NCBI GenBank assembly: GCA_914767715.1
Contig: OU612066.1
Span: 39,034,283 to 39,098,282, forward strand
Length of the DNA stretch: 64,000 nucleotides
Reading direction: 5' to 3'
Source: Membranipora membranacea
Taxonomy: Eukaryota > Bryozoa > Gymnolaemata > Cheilostomatida > Membraniporidae
In this document: positions 1 to 12,563 of the stretch, one piece after another
How positions within the stretch are numbered: the first letter of the stretch is position 1
Layout: each line of letters starts with the position of its first letter
Made by a program: the position numbers and the translations under genes
Notes under the pieces: model-generated
Seen by the model: the letters and a program-made list of their open reading frames with translations, nothing else
Databases searched by the model: none
Told to the model about the DNA's origin: nothing

Positions 1-293
1 CACTGCTAGCAAAGCCAAGGTTATTTAAAGTGTAGACCCATGACATCAGTAAGCAATTATTGTTGTGAAGAAGGTAATACTATTGCCATAAGCAAAAATG
101 TGTCTACATAGTCCAACTACCATTTATTCCCTGGATCTTCACTGCGTCACTTGTTTGATAATAGGGCACCTCCATGCGCACCTGTTGTCTGAACTTGAGA
201 ATGTACTATGTTATTAAGGATAAACTTACTCTGTTTTGTTACTTAGGATATACATACTCTGCTATGTCAACAAGACTAAATTATTACTTGTAG

Positions 294-3200
294 GATCTGA
301 AGGATGAGCTAAAGTCTGAAGTTGGAGGTAACTACAAGACAATATGTACCGGGCTGTGCCTCTCTCCCGCTGCATTCGATGCACAAGCATTGAACAACGC
401 AATCAAGGTAACTTTTTACTGACCCGGTGAGATTGGGATGGACATTATCCATAAGATTGGGTTAAGATTAATTTGCATTCTTCATAGAATATTGAGCACT
501 GATAATGCACAGCTCATCACATTAATAAGGCAATTATTTACTAGACCTAGACCTAGACCTAGACCTAGACACACCTAGACCTAGACCTAGACCTAGACCT
601 AGACCTAGACACACCTAGACCTAGACCTAGACCTAGACCTAGACCTAGACCTAGACACACCTAGACCTAGACACACCTAGACCTAGACCTAGACCTAGAC
701 ACACCTAGACCTAGACACACCTAGACCTAGACCTAGACACACCTAGACACACCTAGACACACCTAGACACACCTAGACCTAGACCTAGACCTAGACACAC
801 CTAGACACACCTAGACCTAGACCTAGACACACCTAGACACACCTAGACACACCTAGACCTAGACCTAGACACACCTAGACCTAGACCTAGACCTAGACAC
901 ACCTAGACCTAGACCTAGACACACCTAGACCTAGACCTAAACACACCTAGACCTAGACCTAAACCTAGACACACCTAGACCTAGACCTAGACCTAGACCT
1001 AGACACACCTAGACCTAGACCTAGACCTAGACCTAGACCTAGACCTAGACCTAGACCTAGACCTAGACACACAGCTCTATGCTGTAGTTGGAGCAGTACT
1101 GATACTAAGCTTTTATCTCACAGTGAAATCTCATTCCACTCATTGGGATCAAGGAAGTTAGCAGCTAAGCTTCATTCTCGCTTCATTCTTCTCCATTCTC
1201 CATATCTCAGTGCTTGAACAAAGTGAATGATGGTGAAAATTGAAATAGCATTTTATTGTCGATAGGTATCAGTTAGCAGAGTTTTATTTGGTTTGGTTTT
1301 AATCCAGAGATTGGTACATGGTGATGGATGTTAAAATGTAAAAATGAAAGTTTGCTCACATTTAAACTCTTATTTGAATGAGTTTATGGAGTTATTTAGA
1401 GCTGATAGGATAATGAGCCTCAGCATCGGCACCACTTCAGATATTTTGTAGGCCTACACTTACCATTCACTTCTATATTCATAGCGGCTACTTGTCTTCC
1501 GATGACCTCCTACTACTATTACTCTTGTATCTTTATCTGTGACCATAAAAAAGTCAACAAGTGATGAGATTTATTAAAATTGTGTGGTTTATGTTAAATA
1601 GATAAATAGGTTTGTACTTTGTTCATCCCCTCTCAGTAGAGAGAGAGCCCTACATACCGAAGTTTAGATTTGGTTTTATCATCTTAATTAGACATCAATG
1701 GAACGCAAGGCTAGAACTATAAACATTCTGGGGTTTGCCCCCCACCCCATCCCTGCTTGACTTACTTTTGATGAGGGTATGTTTTAGATGTCAAATCACT
1801 AATATTTAAAGCCCATGGTTGCCTGCAAGCTCAAAGCAGACAGTTAATAGGCATCTTATCAACCTGGCATCTCTCAGTTGTGTCAGGTTTATGACTCTGT
1901 GTTTATGTCGCTTAAGTTCATTAGTAGACCCACACCAGGTCCTGAAATTGAGTTCTTGTTTACAAAACTATTCATAAAGGTCAGCATTGATTCAGATCAA
2001 AGATATTTTTAAAGTTATATATTTATATCTATGTGTACATATCCGGAAGTATCTTATAGACAGCTAGTTCCTCCTATGTGGTAATTACTACCCATGTAGC
2101 CTAAACTTGTTATGACTACTTCAGCTTAACCTCAGTAAATAAGAATTGAACAATGTAGGCAGTACTTATGATACCGATTGCTCTGATCTGATCTTTGACT
2201 GTTTTTACCAAGCATTGATGTGAGAGATGCCACTTTTATGTCAGTTCCCTTTGATGGATGCGTCTGATTGATTACTTAGAAGTACCTAAGAGTACACCAC
2301 CCTTATATCATGTTACTTACAGGGCGCTGGTACAGACGAACAAGGCCTTGTCGAACTTCTCTGCACCAGAACAAACGCAGAAATCCTGGCATATTCTGAG
2401 GCATACAAGGCTAAGTATAAATCTACAGCTGAGAAGGATGTCGCTGGTGACACCTCCGGACACTTTAAGAGGCTTCTAGTCTCTCTGCTGCAGGCCAACA
2501 GAGATGAGAGCTCATCTGTAGACCCAGCAAAGGTATATCAGGTGTGAGATTCACACATTAGTAGCACATTCTCTTCAGAAAATTACAGTGAAATGGTGTC
2601 AAAGTTGTTTTCTCATATGACAAGATCAGACAACTAACTTGTTATCTGGTAAAACTTCTTAGTTCTTGTCTGAATAGCTATTTTCTGTATCATGTCATGG
2701 CTACACCTATTATTTGCTTAGTACTAAGTAAATCGTTATACAGTGTTATCTATCGGATACCAACAAAAATAGGTGAGAATCTATTCTGAGGCAGTGTTTG
2801 AGAGTTATTTACCCGGACACACCATATGATGATAGGCTAATTGCACCAGGCATACCATCACTATGCAGTTATCTCGAACATTTGTGCAAAAAAATTGTAG
2901 CAAGCATTGCGGCTGATAGTGAGCATGGACTACAAAAACATCTGTCGAAGTGGAAGTCTGGCACAGGCCATCACTCTAGTAGGCTCAAAGACATACCACT
3001 AGGATACAAAAAATACCGTGTAACAAAAAACAGCCTATTCAGTCAATGTGTGGTCTAGAAAACTTTTTTTCATCTTTGTAGCAATTTGGTTTTGCCAATT
3101 TCTTTTTTTATGAAACATGTTTTATTTTTATCAACTTTTAATGCTTGCTTCATATAATCGGTATCACCTGTTACGAATTTTAGCAAAGTAAATAAATCAA

Positions 3201-4328
3201 TCAATCAATTTCTGTTGTATGCTCCTACTATGAACTTTGTACCCTTATTTAGGTCGAGCAGGATGCCAGGAAGCTGTATGATGCTGGTGAGCAGTCCTTT
3301 GGCACAGATGAATCTACCTTTAATATGGTACTAGTGGCCAGGAGTTACGAGCACCTGAGAGCTGTGTTTGATGAATACAGAAACATAGCCGGGAAAGATA
3401 TAGAGGATTCACTGAAGAGTGAAATGTCTGGTGACCTACTCAATGGTTTTCTCACTGTTGGTAAATATACTTTCTCTTAATAAACTCCAGAATTCTTACT
3501 GCTGCATACAGAACATATCTTTGATTGTATTTAAAAATGGAGGAAGCTGAGAAAATACTTGGCTAACAGGCATTAGATTCACTTACTTGTAGTGTGTATG
3601 TGTATAAAGTGTGGGGTCTATGATGGTCGTAATATATCACTAAAGTAAAGACTCCATGTAGTAAGCCCATGTTACATTTACTGCTCTTCACTTACTCAAG
3701 GCGATGGACGAAGGTGAGACGAAGGTGAGACGACTACTAACTAACAATGATCTGCTGCCTTGTATTCCAGACTATAAAACTCACTCCATGTTTTGTCTTT
3801 GTCCTTTCAGTAAGATGCATCAAAGACAAACCATCACAGTTTGCCCGGGTGCTCTATAAGAGTATGAAGGGTATGGGTACTGAGGACGATTCTCTGATAC
3901 GAGTCGTGGTGAGCAGAGCAGAGATAGACATGGTACAAATCAAAGAGGCATTCCAGAACGAGTATGGCAAATCTCTCGCTTCATTTATCTCTGTAAGTCA
4001 ACAGCAGAGTGAGAAACTCCATCAATTCTATAATAATCATCCTTTAATAATTCTCAAGGTCAATAACTCGATGCTAATAATTATATCAACTTGTACATAT
4101 ATCTTATCAATGATAGCGCATATGATGCAGAGTTAAGAAATACTAATGGTATGATGCTTGCCACATTTTACCATAAAGGTGAATACTGACAATATATTTC
4201 ATTCACTCCAGTAACAGGACAAAAGGATAAACCAAACGTTCATTTACTCAGTTTCATCGTTATTTCAGGGTGACTGCAGTGGTGACTATAAGAAGATATT
4301 GTTAGCTCTGATTGGTGAATCAAAATAA
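294..4328 (+). CDS. Annexin A (partial, 5' exons outside window)
   Basis: Exons 294-407, 2323-2532, 3253-3460, 3811-3992 and 4269-4328 (stop TAA 4326) join in frame to 257 residues. They cover the second half of annexin repeat 1 through the end of repeat 4. Annexins bind acidic phospholipids in a calcium-dependent way on the inner face of membranes. Visible signatures are GAGTDE opening repeat 2, GDTSGHFKR closing it, FGTDES in repeat 3, MKGMGTEDD in repeat 4 and the terminal GDCSGDYKK block. By comparison with annexins B and C about 64 N-terminal residues in two exons are missing to the left. Intron phases (0,0,1,0) are the same as in B and C. The protein resembles annexin C more than B; for example the repeat 3 stretch [16 protein letters not shown] is identical. 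The first intron carries a CCTAGA array and the second a retroelement tail. Confidence 0.93.
541..1072. repeat. Hexanucleotide array (CCTAGA)n with CACACCTAGA variants
   Basis: About 530 bases of CCTAGA units interrupted at irregular intervals by a longer variant containing an extra CACA. The array lies wholly inside an annexin A intron. The mix of two unit types in higher-order blocks suggests growth by slippage and unequal exchange. The remaining intron (1073-2322) shows no feature I can support. Confidence 0.95.
2797..3212 (+). mobile_element. 3' end of a CR1/L2-type non-LTR retrotransposon
   Basis: Positions 2798-3058 are open and read like the C-terminal tail of a CR1/L2-type reverse transcriptase: a PYDDRL block, then LEHLCKKI and a basic end. 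The same layout (YDDRL, then leucine-rich, then basic) ends the fuller copy at 44.6 kb. It is followed by an AT-rich 3' UTR and a short tail of ATCA repeats at about 3195-3209, as expected for this group. It is severely 5' truncated, as usual for such insertions, and sits in an annexin A intron. Confidence 0.6.
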
Positions 4329-6619
4329 GTAAAACAGCTGATATCGATTCCTCACCCAATATAAAAAGGCTAAATATTTGAGTGTCTATATCACCTTCTC
4401 CTAGTTATCATCATATCGTAATGTGTTATACATTTTATCATATAAGTACGCTATAATTTACTGATCGTCCTACACGATCACTTATCCTTTTTGTCACCAT
4501 GGTCGATATTTCGCAATTATTGAATCGAGATTAACTTTTCTTCGAATGTGTATTTACTCTTGTTGCAAAACTTACCAGTAGTGTATGTATTGATTGTCCT
4601 GCACATGGTTTTTGGGTTCATGTCTGGTTATAATACAGTATGTATAAATTATTATGTATTAATTCTTATGGTTTTCGCGCTGTGCTCTGTATAAATCTAA
4701 ATCTCACTTGCTGTGTACAGTAAGCAATAAGTCAGCATAAAAAACTGTTCATCCAATGCTATTAGTATCAGGAGCATTGTTTGACATCTATTGACAGCAT
4801 TGGTAGGTAGGCAGCGACCTATCAAAACAGTCACTCACAATATGTGCATCAAAAGATACCGGACAAGCCGCCATACTGCATATTTGAGTGTGTAGCAAAA
4901 AAAGATGAGCAACAAATAAAATGTGGCAGCCGCATACAGTAAGAAAAACTAAAATAATAAAAATATTCATTCACCTCTATTGCAGCATTGTTAAATCCAG
5001 CCAAGGAAGCCTCATTACTTCTGATCATCTCATTTTTTTAACCTGCGGTCAGTAGCCTAAAGACTTTAGCGTATCAGCAAAATATTACTGCTCAAGCAAG
5101 TCTTTTCTCGCAGTGAAGATGTACAAGGTCGTAGAGCAGCGAAATAAATGTATTGATAAGGTGTGTTAAAGGTCAATGCTAAATTTGAGTAAAAGTATGC
5201 AGATTGAGGTTGTCACTGACCTTCTCAATTGGTGTTGTGACTGTCAGAGCAACCAAAATTAATTACATGAACAATTCTGTTATACACTTTCTATTCATCT
5301 GATCACCAGACTTATGTAGGTAGTCCGATGACCAGACTACATGTAGGTAGTCTGATGACCAGACTATGCTATCCATTGTATAAACAAGAATTCCGCGAGA
5401 AGATTATAATTAATAGGAGTTGTGTCCTTTTATAGCAGGTGGGGGTAACTAAAGTAAAAATACATTTGTCGACAAAACACAGGAAATAGGTTTCATGGCT
5501 AGTATTGAGCAAAATTCCGGGAGTTGTAGGTAGCTCAGTTGGCTAGGGCGCCTGCCCTCTATTTCACAAGTGTTGGAGGTTTTGGGTTCAAGTCCTACTG
5601 ACTACTGGGCTCAATCGATCAGGTGTGCTTTGACCCGCCTGCAAACGGAGAGCAACTTGGCGCTAAATATTTCCCGGTCATCAGACATAGACAGAAATTG
5701 AAATTTTAACCCACAAAATACTGAATCCTTTTTGGTACAGTATTTGTCTGTCTTTAATAGGGCTGCAGTGAGTTGCAAAGAAATGGCAACTTTTTAACAG
5801 CATGTAGCACAACGGAGCTCCTAACAGAAACAACAATCTATATTGAAAACCAAACACTTTTCCACACAACAGAGTCAACATTTATCAGCTTAAAAATGTT
5901 AGCAGCGTAATAGTTAACAAGTGAGCTAAACTTCAAGCTGTAAGTGTTTGTTGACTTCATTGCATGGTCAAGTTGGTTACCTTGGCAATGTAATATCGCA
6001 GGTAATACCGCAGGTCTCTAGGTGAACAGCCTCCAATCATTAAACATTATATAAGTAAATCTGGGTCTCTGGGATATTGTCACAAGATCCACCTCTTTAG
6101 CTGCCTGCGCTCACATATTTACACAATGCTCAACATATCACTGTGTGATAGTCTCCCTAGCGCAAATAGTAAAGGCTGTATGCACATGAGATAATCATTC
6201 AACAATTAACAGCCAATTAGCAATCCTGAAAATTGATATCATCATAAATCTGTTCTCAACCCCTGGTAACGAAATGCTTTCATGGCAAGTTCTGTTTCCA
6301 TGGAATGTAAAAGAAAAAAATCCGTTCTAAATACTAATACTTGCTGTCTTTAACCTCAGAATAATTACTTGTGAAGTGTCCCTTGGTTTCCTTTCAGTAC
6401 CACTGAAATGAATAATGACATTTTTTGTTTAGGGATTGCATTCGTGCTGTTCAAAAAGTTCGCTGCGCCCTGATAGATATATGAATATCTCATAGATAAG
6501 CGATTATCAGAGTTGAATACATACAGTATGCTAAGTATGTTTGTTTGAACTTCTCACACCCTACACTTCCGAAAATATCACTGGCTCAATGTTCTATTTC
6601 GATCCGCCCACTGTACAGC
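4329..6619. other. Intergenic region between annexins A and B
   Basis: Holds the annexin A 3' UTR, whose poly(A) signal I could not fix. A 28-bp unit containing GATGACCAGACTA is repeated in 5309-5368. A tRNA-like SINE lies at 5523-5660. I see no protein-coding exon; the short open frames here have no family signature or splice context. Confidence 0.6.
5523..5660 (+). mobile_element. tRNA-derived SINE-like sequence
   Basis: A-box TAGCTCAGTTGG at 5531-5542 and B-box GGTTCAAGTCC at 5585-5595 have tRNA spacing and match the polymerase III consensus. The acceptor and T stems do not pair properly, so this is not a working tRNA. It is better read as the head of a SINE, followed by an unrelated body containing GACCCGCCTGCAAACGG. 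The 3' limit is a guess. Confidence 0.5.
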
Positions 6620-6627
6620 TATATAAT
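6620..6627 (+). promoter_or_regulatory. Possible TATA box of annexin B
   Basis: TATATAAT lies about 260 bases before the annexin B start codon and would place transcription start near 6650, giving a leader of about 240 bases. No other promoter element was recognised. Confidence 0.35.
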
Positions 6628-6887
6628 AGTGTACAAGCCGGCATGGCACTAATTCATTCATATAGATAAGATTTATTAGCTTACTTGTATTATATGAGAG
6701 ATAGGGGGTTATTACTCAGTCTGAGTGGGTTGCCAGGGACAATAGCCTTCTTATCTAAAGCATTCACTGAGCTAAGTAATCATACCAGCCGGCTAGAGAA
6801 CGGCTATAGAACGGCTAGAGAGCGCATCACTTCGCTTATAACCAGGAAGCTAGCTAGTCGTACTATAACAAACTCTACTACACAATC

Positions 6888-9800
6888 ATGTCCTGGTACC
6901 AGGTAAGTTCCTCTCACTTATTTACTATTTTATTTTAAGTATATACATGTCTGTAGATAAATGTAAACAGTAAAGACAGTATTTATAGTTTCTGTTAGTT
7001 CATTCCAAATAAACAATCTCGGCAGCAAGTTATCCCTGATGCCATCACAGGACAGCAAACTGATACACAGTAGCTGAGACCAGACCCTAAATGTTGCATC
7101 AAAATACATAAAGGCAGGACAGCCAATTTCCAGCTTGATGAGGCTGTTACCTGATTCCTGAGCTGTTATCGACAGCATAGAGTAGCTTTATTTGAATGAC
7201 CCCAATTTTAGGGTGGCTGAGATGAGGCTAGCATAGAAGGCTATGTCTATCTGCCCATTTTTTTAATTATCAACACAAATCACAATCCTCTCTGTTTTGA
7301 GCCGGAAAGCTTATAGGTCAGTAGGCTGGTTGGTCGAGAAGTTCTTATATCATATTTTCAATTATCCAGATGCAGCTGGTAGTATTGAATAGATAAATTT
7401 CTATTGATATTCTAATCGTGAATAATGTAATGACCTCAATTCAACAATCTTATCTCGCAATATTACAGAGCGAGGGAACTTTGAAGCCATACGATGATTT
7501 CGATGCCGAAGCTGATGCTCAGGCTCTGAACAAGGCGATGAGAGGCCTAGGTACAGATGAGGAGTCTATCACTAAGATCCTCGGTAACAGAGCTTCATGG
7601 CAGAGAATGGAAATAGTGGAGACCTTCAAAACACTATTTGGGGAGGTAAGTAGAAGTGAGGCACAAACAGTCTAACTTATTATATTTTTACGCGCATGTT
7701 ATAAGATTTCAAACCTCGTTCCCACAGCTATCGCAGCTTGATGATGACTTCGATTGCTATACCACTAACTATCTCAGTTATATCACAGCAGCACTATAGA
7801 TAATGAACCACTTTGCTGTGAATAGCTGCGCTTTCTCTGCAGCGCAGTCTGAGAGAAATTGCTCACAAATGTCGAGCTGTGATGCGTAACGGCTTGAGTT
7901 GAGGCTGCTGTTGGAATGTGTGTCAGTTATACAACTTTTGCATTGCATTGCATTTGCATTGCCAAAAGCCGATGGCGGCATTTGGTGGATGAGCCAAAAT
8001 GAATTTATAATATACATTAATATGCGCAATCTAAATATTCCATACACAAGGTATGCCTAAAATATATTTAGGAAAGCAATTTGGTTTTTGAAATTTCCAA
8101 TCAACAGTGATACGTATCCCCTAACAACACATCCTCCGTTCTTTCATAGCAGAACTGGTTCACCATTTGATTCAATCCCAGTTTCTCGGGTGACAAATTA
8201 GTGGAATTGAGAAGAGGCAGTAGCGTGGGTGATAGAATGGCTTATTAAATGCGTTAAATACTGGCCCTACACGTCATTGGTGCTTTGACTCAGACCATAA
8301 GATGATTCATAGCCATGCTAGTGTAACAAAATACGGAAGCTAATACAACATCATCCTTCACATGACAGTCACGACTATGATGGATCCACCCACACCCCAT
8401 CATTATCATCCTGTTATTTCACTACCAAAAAAAACTCAACAAATGAAATGAAGGATTGCTAAAAAACATTTGTCGAGACGATAGAAATCCCCGTGATACT
8501 ATTCTGGCGGCATTCGAAAGTTTTGGATGATTCTTTTTGGAAACAAAGATTGTGAGAGCTTTCTGTCAAAAAATTACTATTATTAACTTGTCAAGTTTTT
8601 ACCCTAGATACTCTTTTAGAGACTGTTACGCGACAAAATGAGCCACACTTATATGGATTTTATTTGAAAAATGGTTCATATTTTTTATGTTGACTGTCAA
8701 ACGTGTCTAGACATTACCAATTACATGTCTAACTTGCACTGCATAGTTCCAAATAATTTTCCAGTGGTGAATTGACAGAACCATGTATTAAGTGGAGCAC
8801 AACTCAGTAATAAAGTTTGATCTGATTTTGATATGTCTACGGTATTCATACTTTCTAAATATAGCCAAGAGACGAAAAGCATACAGGAGATTGATTACAT
8901 GTAACTGATGCCGAATGGCAATGTGCTGAGAATATACTTTTCTAGTGCATTAAATGATGTCGAATCTGCGGAAGTTTGAGAATAATTGAACTTGACAGCC
9001 GACAGCAGAGACCTATCAGCGACAAGAAAACCATCGAGCAAGCTGTTGTACTTGTTCTCTTATAAGAGACAGCTGGTCTCCTCTGCCGCTGCTGACCTGA
9101 TGTCGTGATGGGTTTCTTCATAACCTTCAGATACAAAGAGCTGTATTCATCAGGCATTGTTGAAGTTTGAAGCTCTTATGAAGCTCTTTTGAAAGTTATC
9201 GTTGCATACATCAGGCTGTGGTGTAAAGTATCAGCTCTTATCAGATTACGATACTCCCATAGGCGCTTATTTGTGCTTACCAGAGTAAAATTGAACATGG
9301 CTGCATGGATAATCATGCAGTGCACAGTGAATGATCTTTAAAGGACAACTTGATGATACAATACACGGCATTCTATTTTAGAGCTTGTCTGCAAACTTGT
9401 TTTTAGAATAGTTTTTTTCTTTTGTTAATCTGTATACTTGACAAGACAGGGCTGACCTATTTTCTGACACTTAACTTAACAGAGATATGTTGTCTATTTA
9501 CAGGATCTGATAGAGCAACTAGACTCAGAACTAGACCACAATTACCAGATTGTATGTACGGCTTTGTGTATGACGCCCGCTGACTTCGATGCTCAGTGTC
9601 TGAACCAGGCAATCAAGGTGAATAACAGATATTCTCAGTTATACACAAAGATATGTTATCATATTATAGTGTATATATATTAAGGATATGGGTTTACATG
9701 AAGCTTTTCACAGTAGCAGGGAGACTGTAACCAGTCCCAAACTCCCTGCTTTAACTGCGTTATGGAATAATAGTGTTAGGAGTTGTGGGATATTGTCTGA

Positions 9801-11786
9801 AGTGAAGATAACTCCGTACTTTGTAAATTTTAGTCAGCATTTTATTTTAATCAATATCAATCGGCAACAAAACAGGCTAGATCATCACTATAGGCAAAGA
9901 CATAATGATACTATCCATATGCTTATGGCTATAACGGCACCTAAACAGTTTCATCTTTGGCTGCTTGTTGGTGATGACTTACAACTAATTTCATATGTAG
10001 GGAGCCGGCACTGATGAGGGATGTCTAGTTGAGATCCTCTGTACGAGAACTAACGAACAAATAGAAGCCATTAAAGAAGCCTACAAGACAAAGTATGAGG
10101 TGCTACTAGAGGAGGATATCGTCGGTGATACATCAGGAGATTTCAGGAGATTTATGGTCTCTCTGCTGCAGGCTAACAGAGACGAAGGAGATGATGTCGA
10201 TCAGGACAAGGTACACAAGTGCTGATAACTTAGTCCACACATGCTGTTCTCTCTAATGATTTATTCATAACATTTAGGCTACTTGTTCCATGATCTTCAA
10301 GTATTCAAGTTAAGCCATTCATGTCTGGCATTCCTTCCCGATAAGTTTCTAGGGATCAAAATCTCATTCCCTGCTGGTTATAACTTGTCTCATTGCCTGC
10401 TGGTTTTAACTTGTCTCATTGCCTGCTGGTTATAACTTGTCTCATTGCCTGCTGGTTATAACTTGACTCATTCCCTGCTGGTTATAACTTGACTCATTGC
10501 CTGCTGGTTATAACCTGACACGCCACAAAGTTTCTAGAGTCCTATCAACCAAATTGTAGCATCTGTGATAATTATTGTCATCACACCGCTAAGAAATACA
10601 TTATTTAAATAAACTCGAGCTAACGATCCTAGGCATGTACCAGTTTAAAAAATCTCACAATACTGAGACTGTGCACCATGTTCTGTGATAGAGCCTTACA
10701 TCTAGGAATAAACCATAGAAGACTAGCTCATCCTGACTCGATTATGAAATATTTTGTAAGGTTGAGGAAGATGCCAAAGAGCTACATGAGGCCGGAGAGG
10801 GACAATGGGGTACGGACGAATCAGTGTTCAACATGGTGCTAGCAGCTAGGAGTTTTCCCCACCTGCAAGCTGTGTTCTCAGCCTACAAAGACTTGTCAGA
10901 GAAAGACATCGAGGAAGCTTTAGAGAGCGAATTGTCTGCAGACTTACTCGATGGCATGAAAACTGTCGGTGAGAATTATTGACCACATATCTTTGAATAC
11001 TCTCTAGTTAATGGTGATTGTAAATTATTATCAAATTTTTAAGTCTTTATTGATAATAATAACGACTATAGTGTAACCTCGGTTCAGTATCAGCATATAT
11101 AGTTCTCCGTAGTGCAGCGACCAGCTGATACAGCAGCAGGTAGGCTGTTTGGTTGATAGTCACACTATGTGGAGGATATTGTTGTCATTTAAGCAGATGA
11201 TTCAGGATTTGTTTTTTATAAATATTTCCTTTTTTCCAGTGAGATGTGTAAAGGACAGACCCACAGCTTTTGCCTATGAACTACACAAGAGCATGAAGGG
11301 AGCGGGCACCGACGACGACCCCCTCATAAGAGTGGTGGTAGCTAGGGCTGAAGTTGATATGGTGCAGATCAAATATGCATTCCAGAGAGATTATGAAGAG
11401 TCTTTAGCTGAATTTATTGCTGTAAGTAAATATAGTGATAATGGGAGGTTCATGTGTGTGTGTAAAACGAGTTGGCAGCCTAAATTGATGAATAATGTGA
11501 TGATGGTTAGCTGCCCACTCTAACCAACCTGCCAAGTCTTCTGTTACCAGGATAGGAGAGGGAACTATTAACAGCTTTCCGAAACAGAACAAAAATCTGT
11601 TCTGGAGTACTGCTCAAATACCGCAATCTATGAATTAAGTATGTCTGAGGCCTCATTTCATATTAACCCTACGCATCTAACTCACTTGATACTGATTTTG
11701 TTGTTGGTTTTTTTTTCCAGGGGGATTGCAGCGGTGATTATGAAGAGATTATTCTTCAGCTGATTGGGGAGCCTAAGGATGACTGA
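6888..11786 (+). CDS. Annexin B (complete, 7 coding exons, 323 aa)
   Basis: Exons 6888-6902, 7469-7645, 9504-9617, 10001-10210, 10761-10968, 11240-11421 and 11721-11786 (stop TGA) join in frame. The first exon codes only for MSWYQ, so the N-terminal tail before the core is short (about 20 residues). Four annexin repeats follow. Calcium-site loops: GLGT at residues 31-34, GAGT at 103-106, WGTD at 188-191 (the usual variant for repeat 3) and GAGT at 262-265, with GDCSGDYEE at 303-311. Predicted role: calcium-dependent phospholipid binding. It is the most divergent of the three annexins and more acidic in repeats 2 and 3. A 26-bp minisatellite lies in the intron after exon 4. The gene converges on the BTB gene. 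Confidence 0.95.
7646..9503 (+). other. Long intron 2 of annexin B
   Basis: 1.86 kb between the repeat 1 exons. I see no repeat array, RNA gene or extra exon that keeps the frame. Confidence 0.6.
10363..10518. repeat. 26-bp minisatellite, about 6 copies
   Basis: Units of the form CTCATTGCCTGCTGGTTATA plus ACTTGT, with single-base variants such as CATTCC for CATTGC and GACTC for GTCTC. It lies in the intron between annexin B exons 4 and 5. Confidence 0.9.
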
Positions 11787-11919
11787 GCAGAGAACAAATA
11801 ACCTCCTATGTAGCAAAAAACAAAATATAGATTTATAGCCTTGAGTATTTATTGTTATTATAACCATTCAGTTGATGTTGGTTGAGAACCTTCATTTGGC
11901 TAAGTTTTTTGTCATATTA

Positions 11920-11925
11920 AATAAA
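11920..11925 (+). terminator. Poly(A) signal of annexin B
   Basis: AATAAA 134 bases after the annexin B stop codon, the first canonical hexamer downstream. The exact cleavage site cannot be seen. Confidence 0.55.
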
Positions 11926-12179
11926 CACAACATATATCGACAGAGAATAAAACTTAGATACGAAATAAGATCATGAGCGTACATATTTAAACTCATTTAT
12001 GAGTTTCTAGCAGTGATATGAGCATCGCTGTAACTTTCATCCTGCCACTTGTTATCAATAGTTGTGGACAGAAGGGACCACATCAAAATAGGACAGGTAA
12101 TGAAGCTCTGTTTAACATAGAGAACCTCTTCTTTGTAATCGAAGTGACCATCTAAAATTTGTGACACTTGGGTTGGCGC

Positions 12180-12394
12180 CAGGGCTGCCAACTATTTTGA
12201 TAGTGAAAGAGTAGATTATGTCGGGGATAAAGATGGCTTGGTGGTTAACATATTTAATGGGGATGAAGATTACAAAATTAGGCTTGAGTTTGAATTTAAA
12301 AATGAGTTGCTAACCACGCTTTTTGAAAAATGTAGAAGAGTAGTAAGAGGAATTGGAGAAGAACGATGTACTATTAAAAGAGTTGGCAGCCCTG
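12180..12394. mobile_element. hAT-type MITE (215 bp) with 8-bp target duplication
   Basis: Termini CAGGGCTGCCAACTATTTT and the inverted AAAAGAGTTGGCAGCCCTG are flanked by a perfect direct repeat GTTGGCGC (12172-12179 and 12395-12402). The 8-bp duplication and CAG start are typical of hAT elements. There is no room for a transposase, so it is non-autonomous. One plus-strand frame is open across the whole element and reads like ordinary protein, for example DYVGDKDGLVVNIF. The element sits between the convergent annexin B and BTB genes, within or beside the BTB 3' UTR. Confidence 0.85.
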
Positions 12395-12563
12395 GTTGGC
12401 GCAATTAAGTTCTGCACAGCAGGTCCGAACAAGCTGTCGATGACTTATAAGTTGCCAAAAAGTGTTCATGATAAATTTAAAAATAGCGTTGCCTCTCAAA
12501 ATGTGTTGTACAGGACAGCGTACAATGAATCTCTCCTCATGTGAGAAGTTACTTGAAGCTGAG

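Noticed and set aside
541-1072. Telomere or subtelomere repeat
   Set aside because: CCTAGA is not the animal telomere unit and the array lies inside an intron between intact exons.
5523-5606. Functional tRNA gene
   Set aside because: Box A and B match but acceptor and T stems fail to pair; it fits a SINE head.
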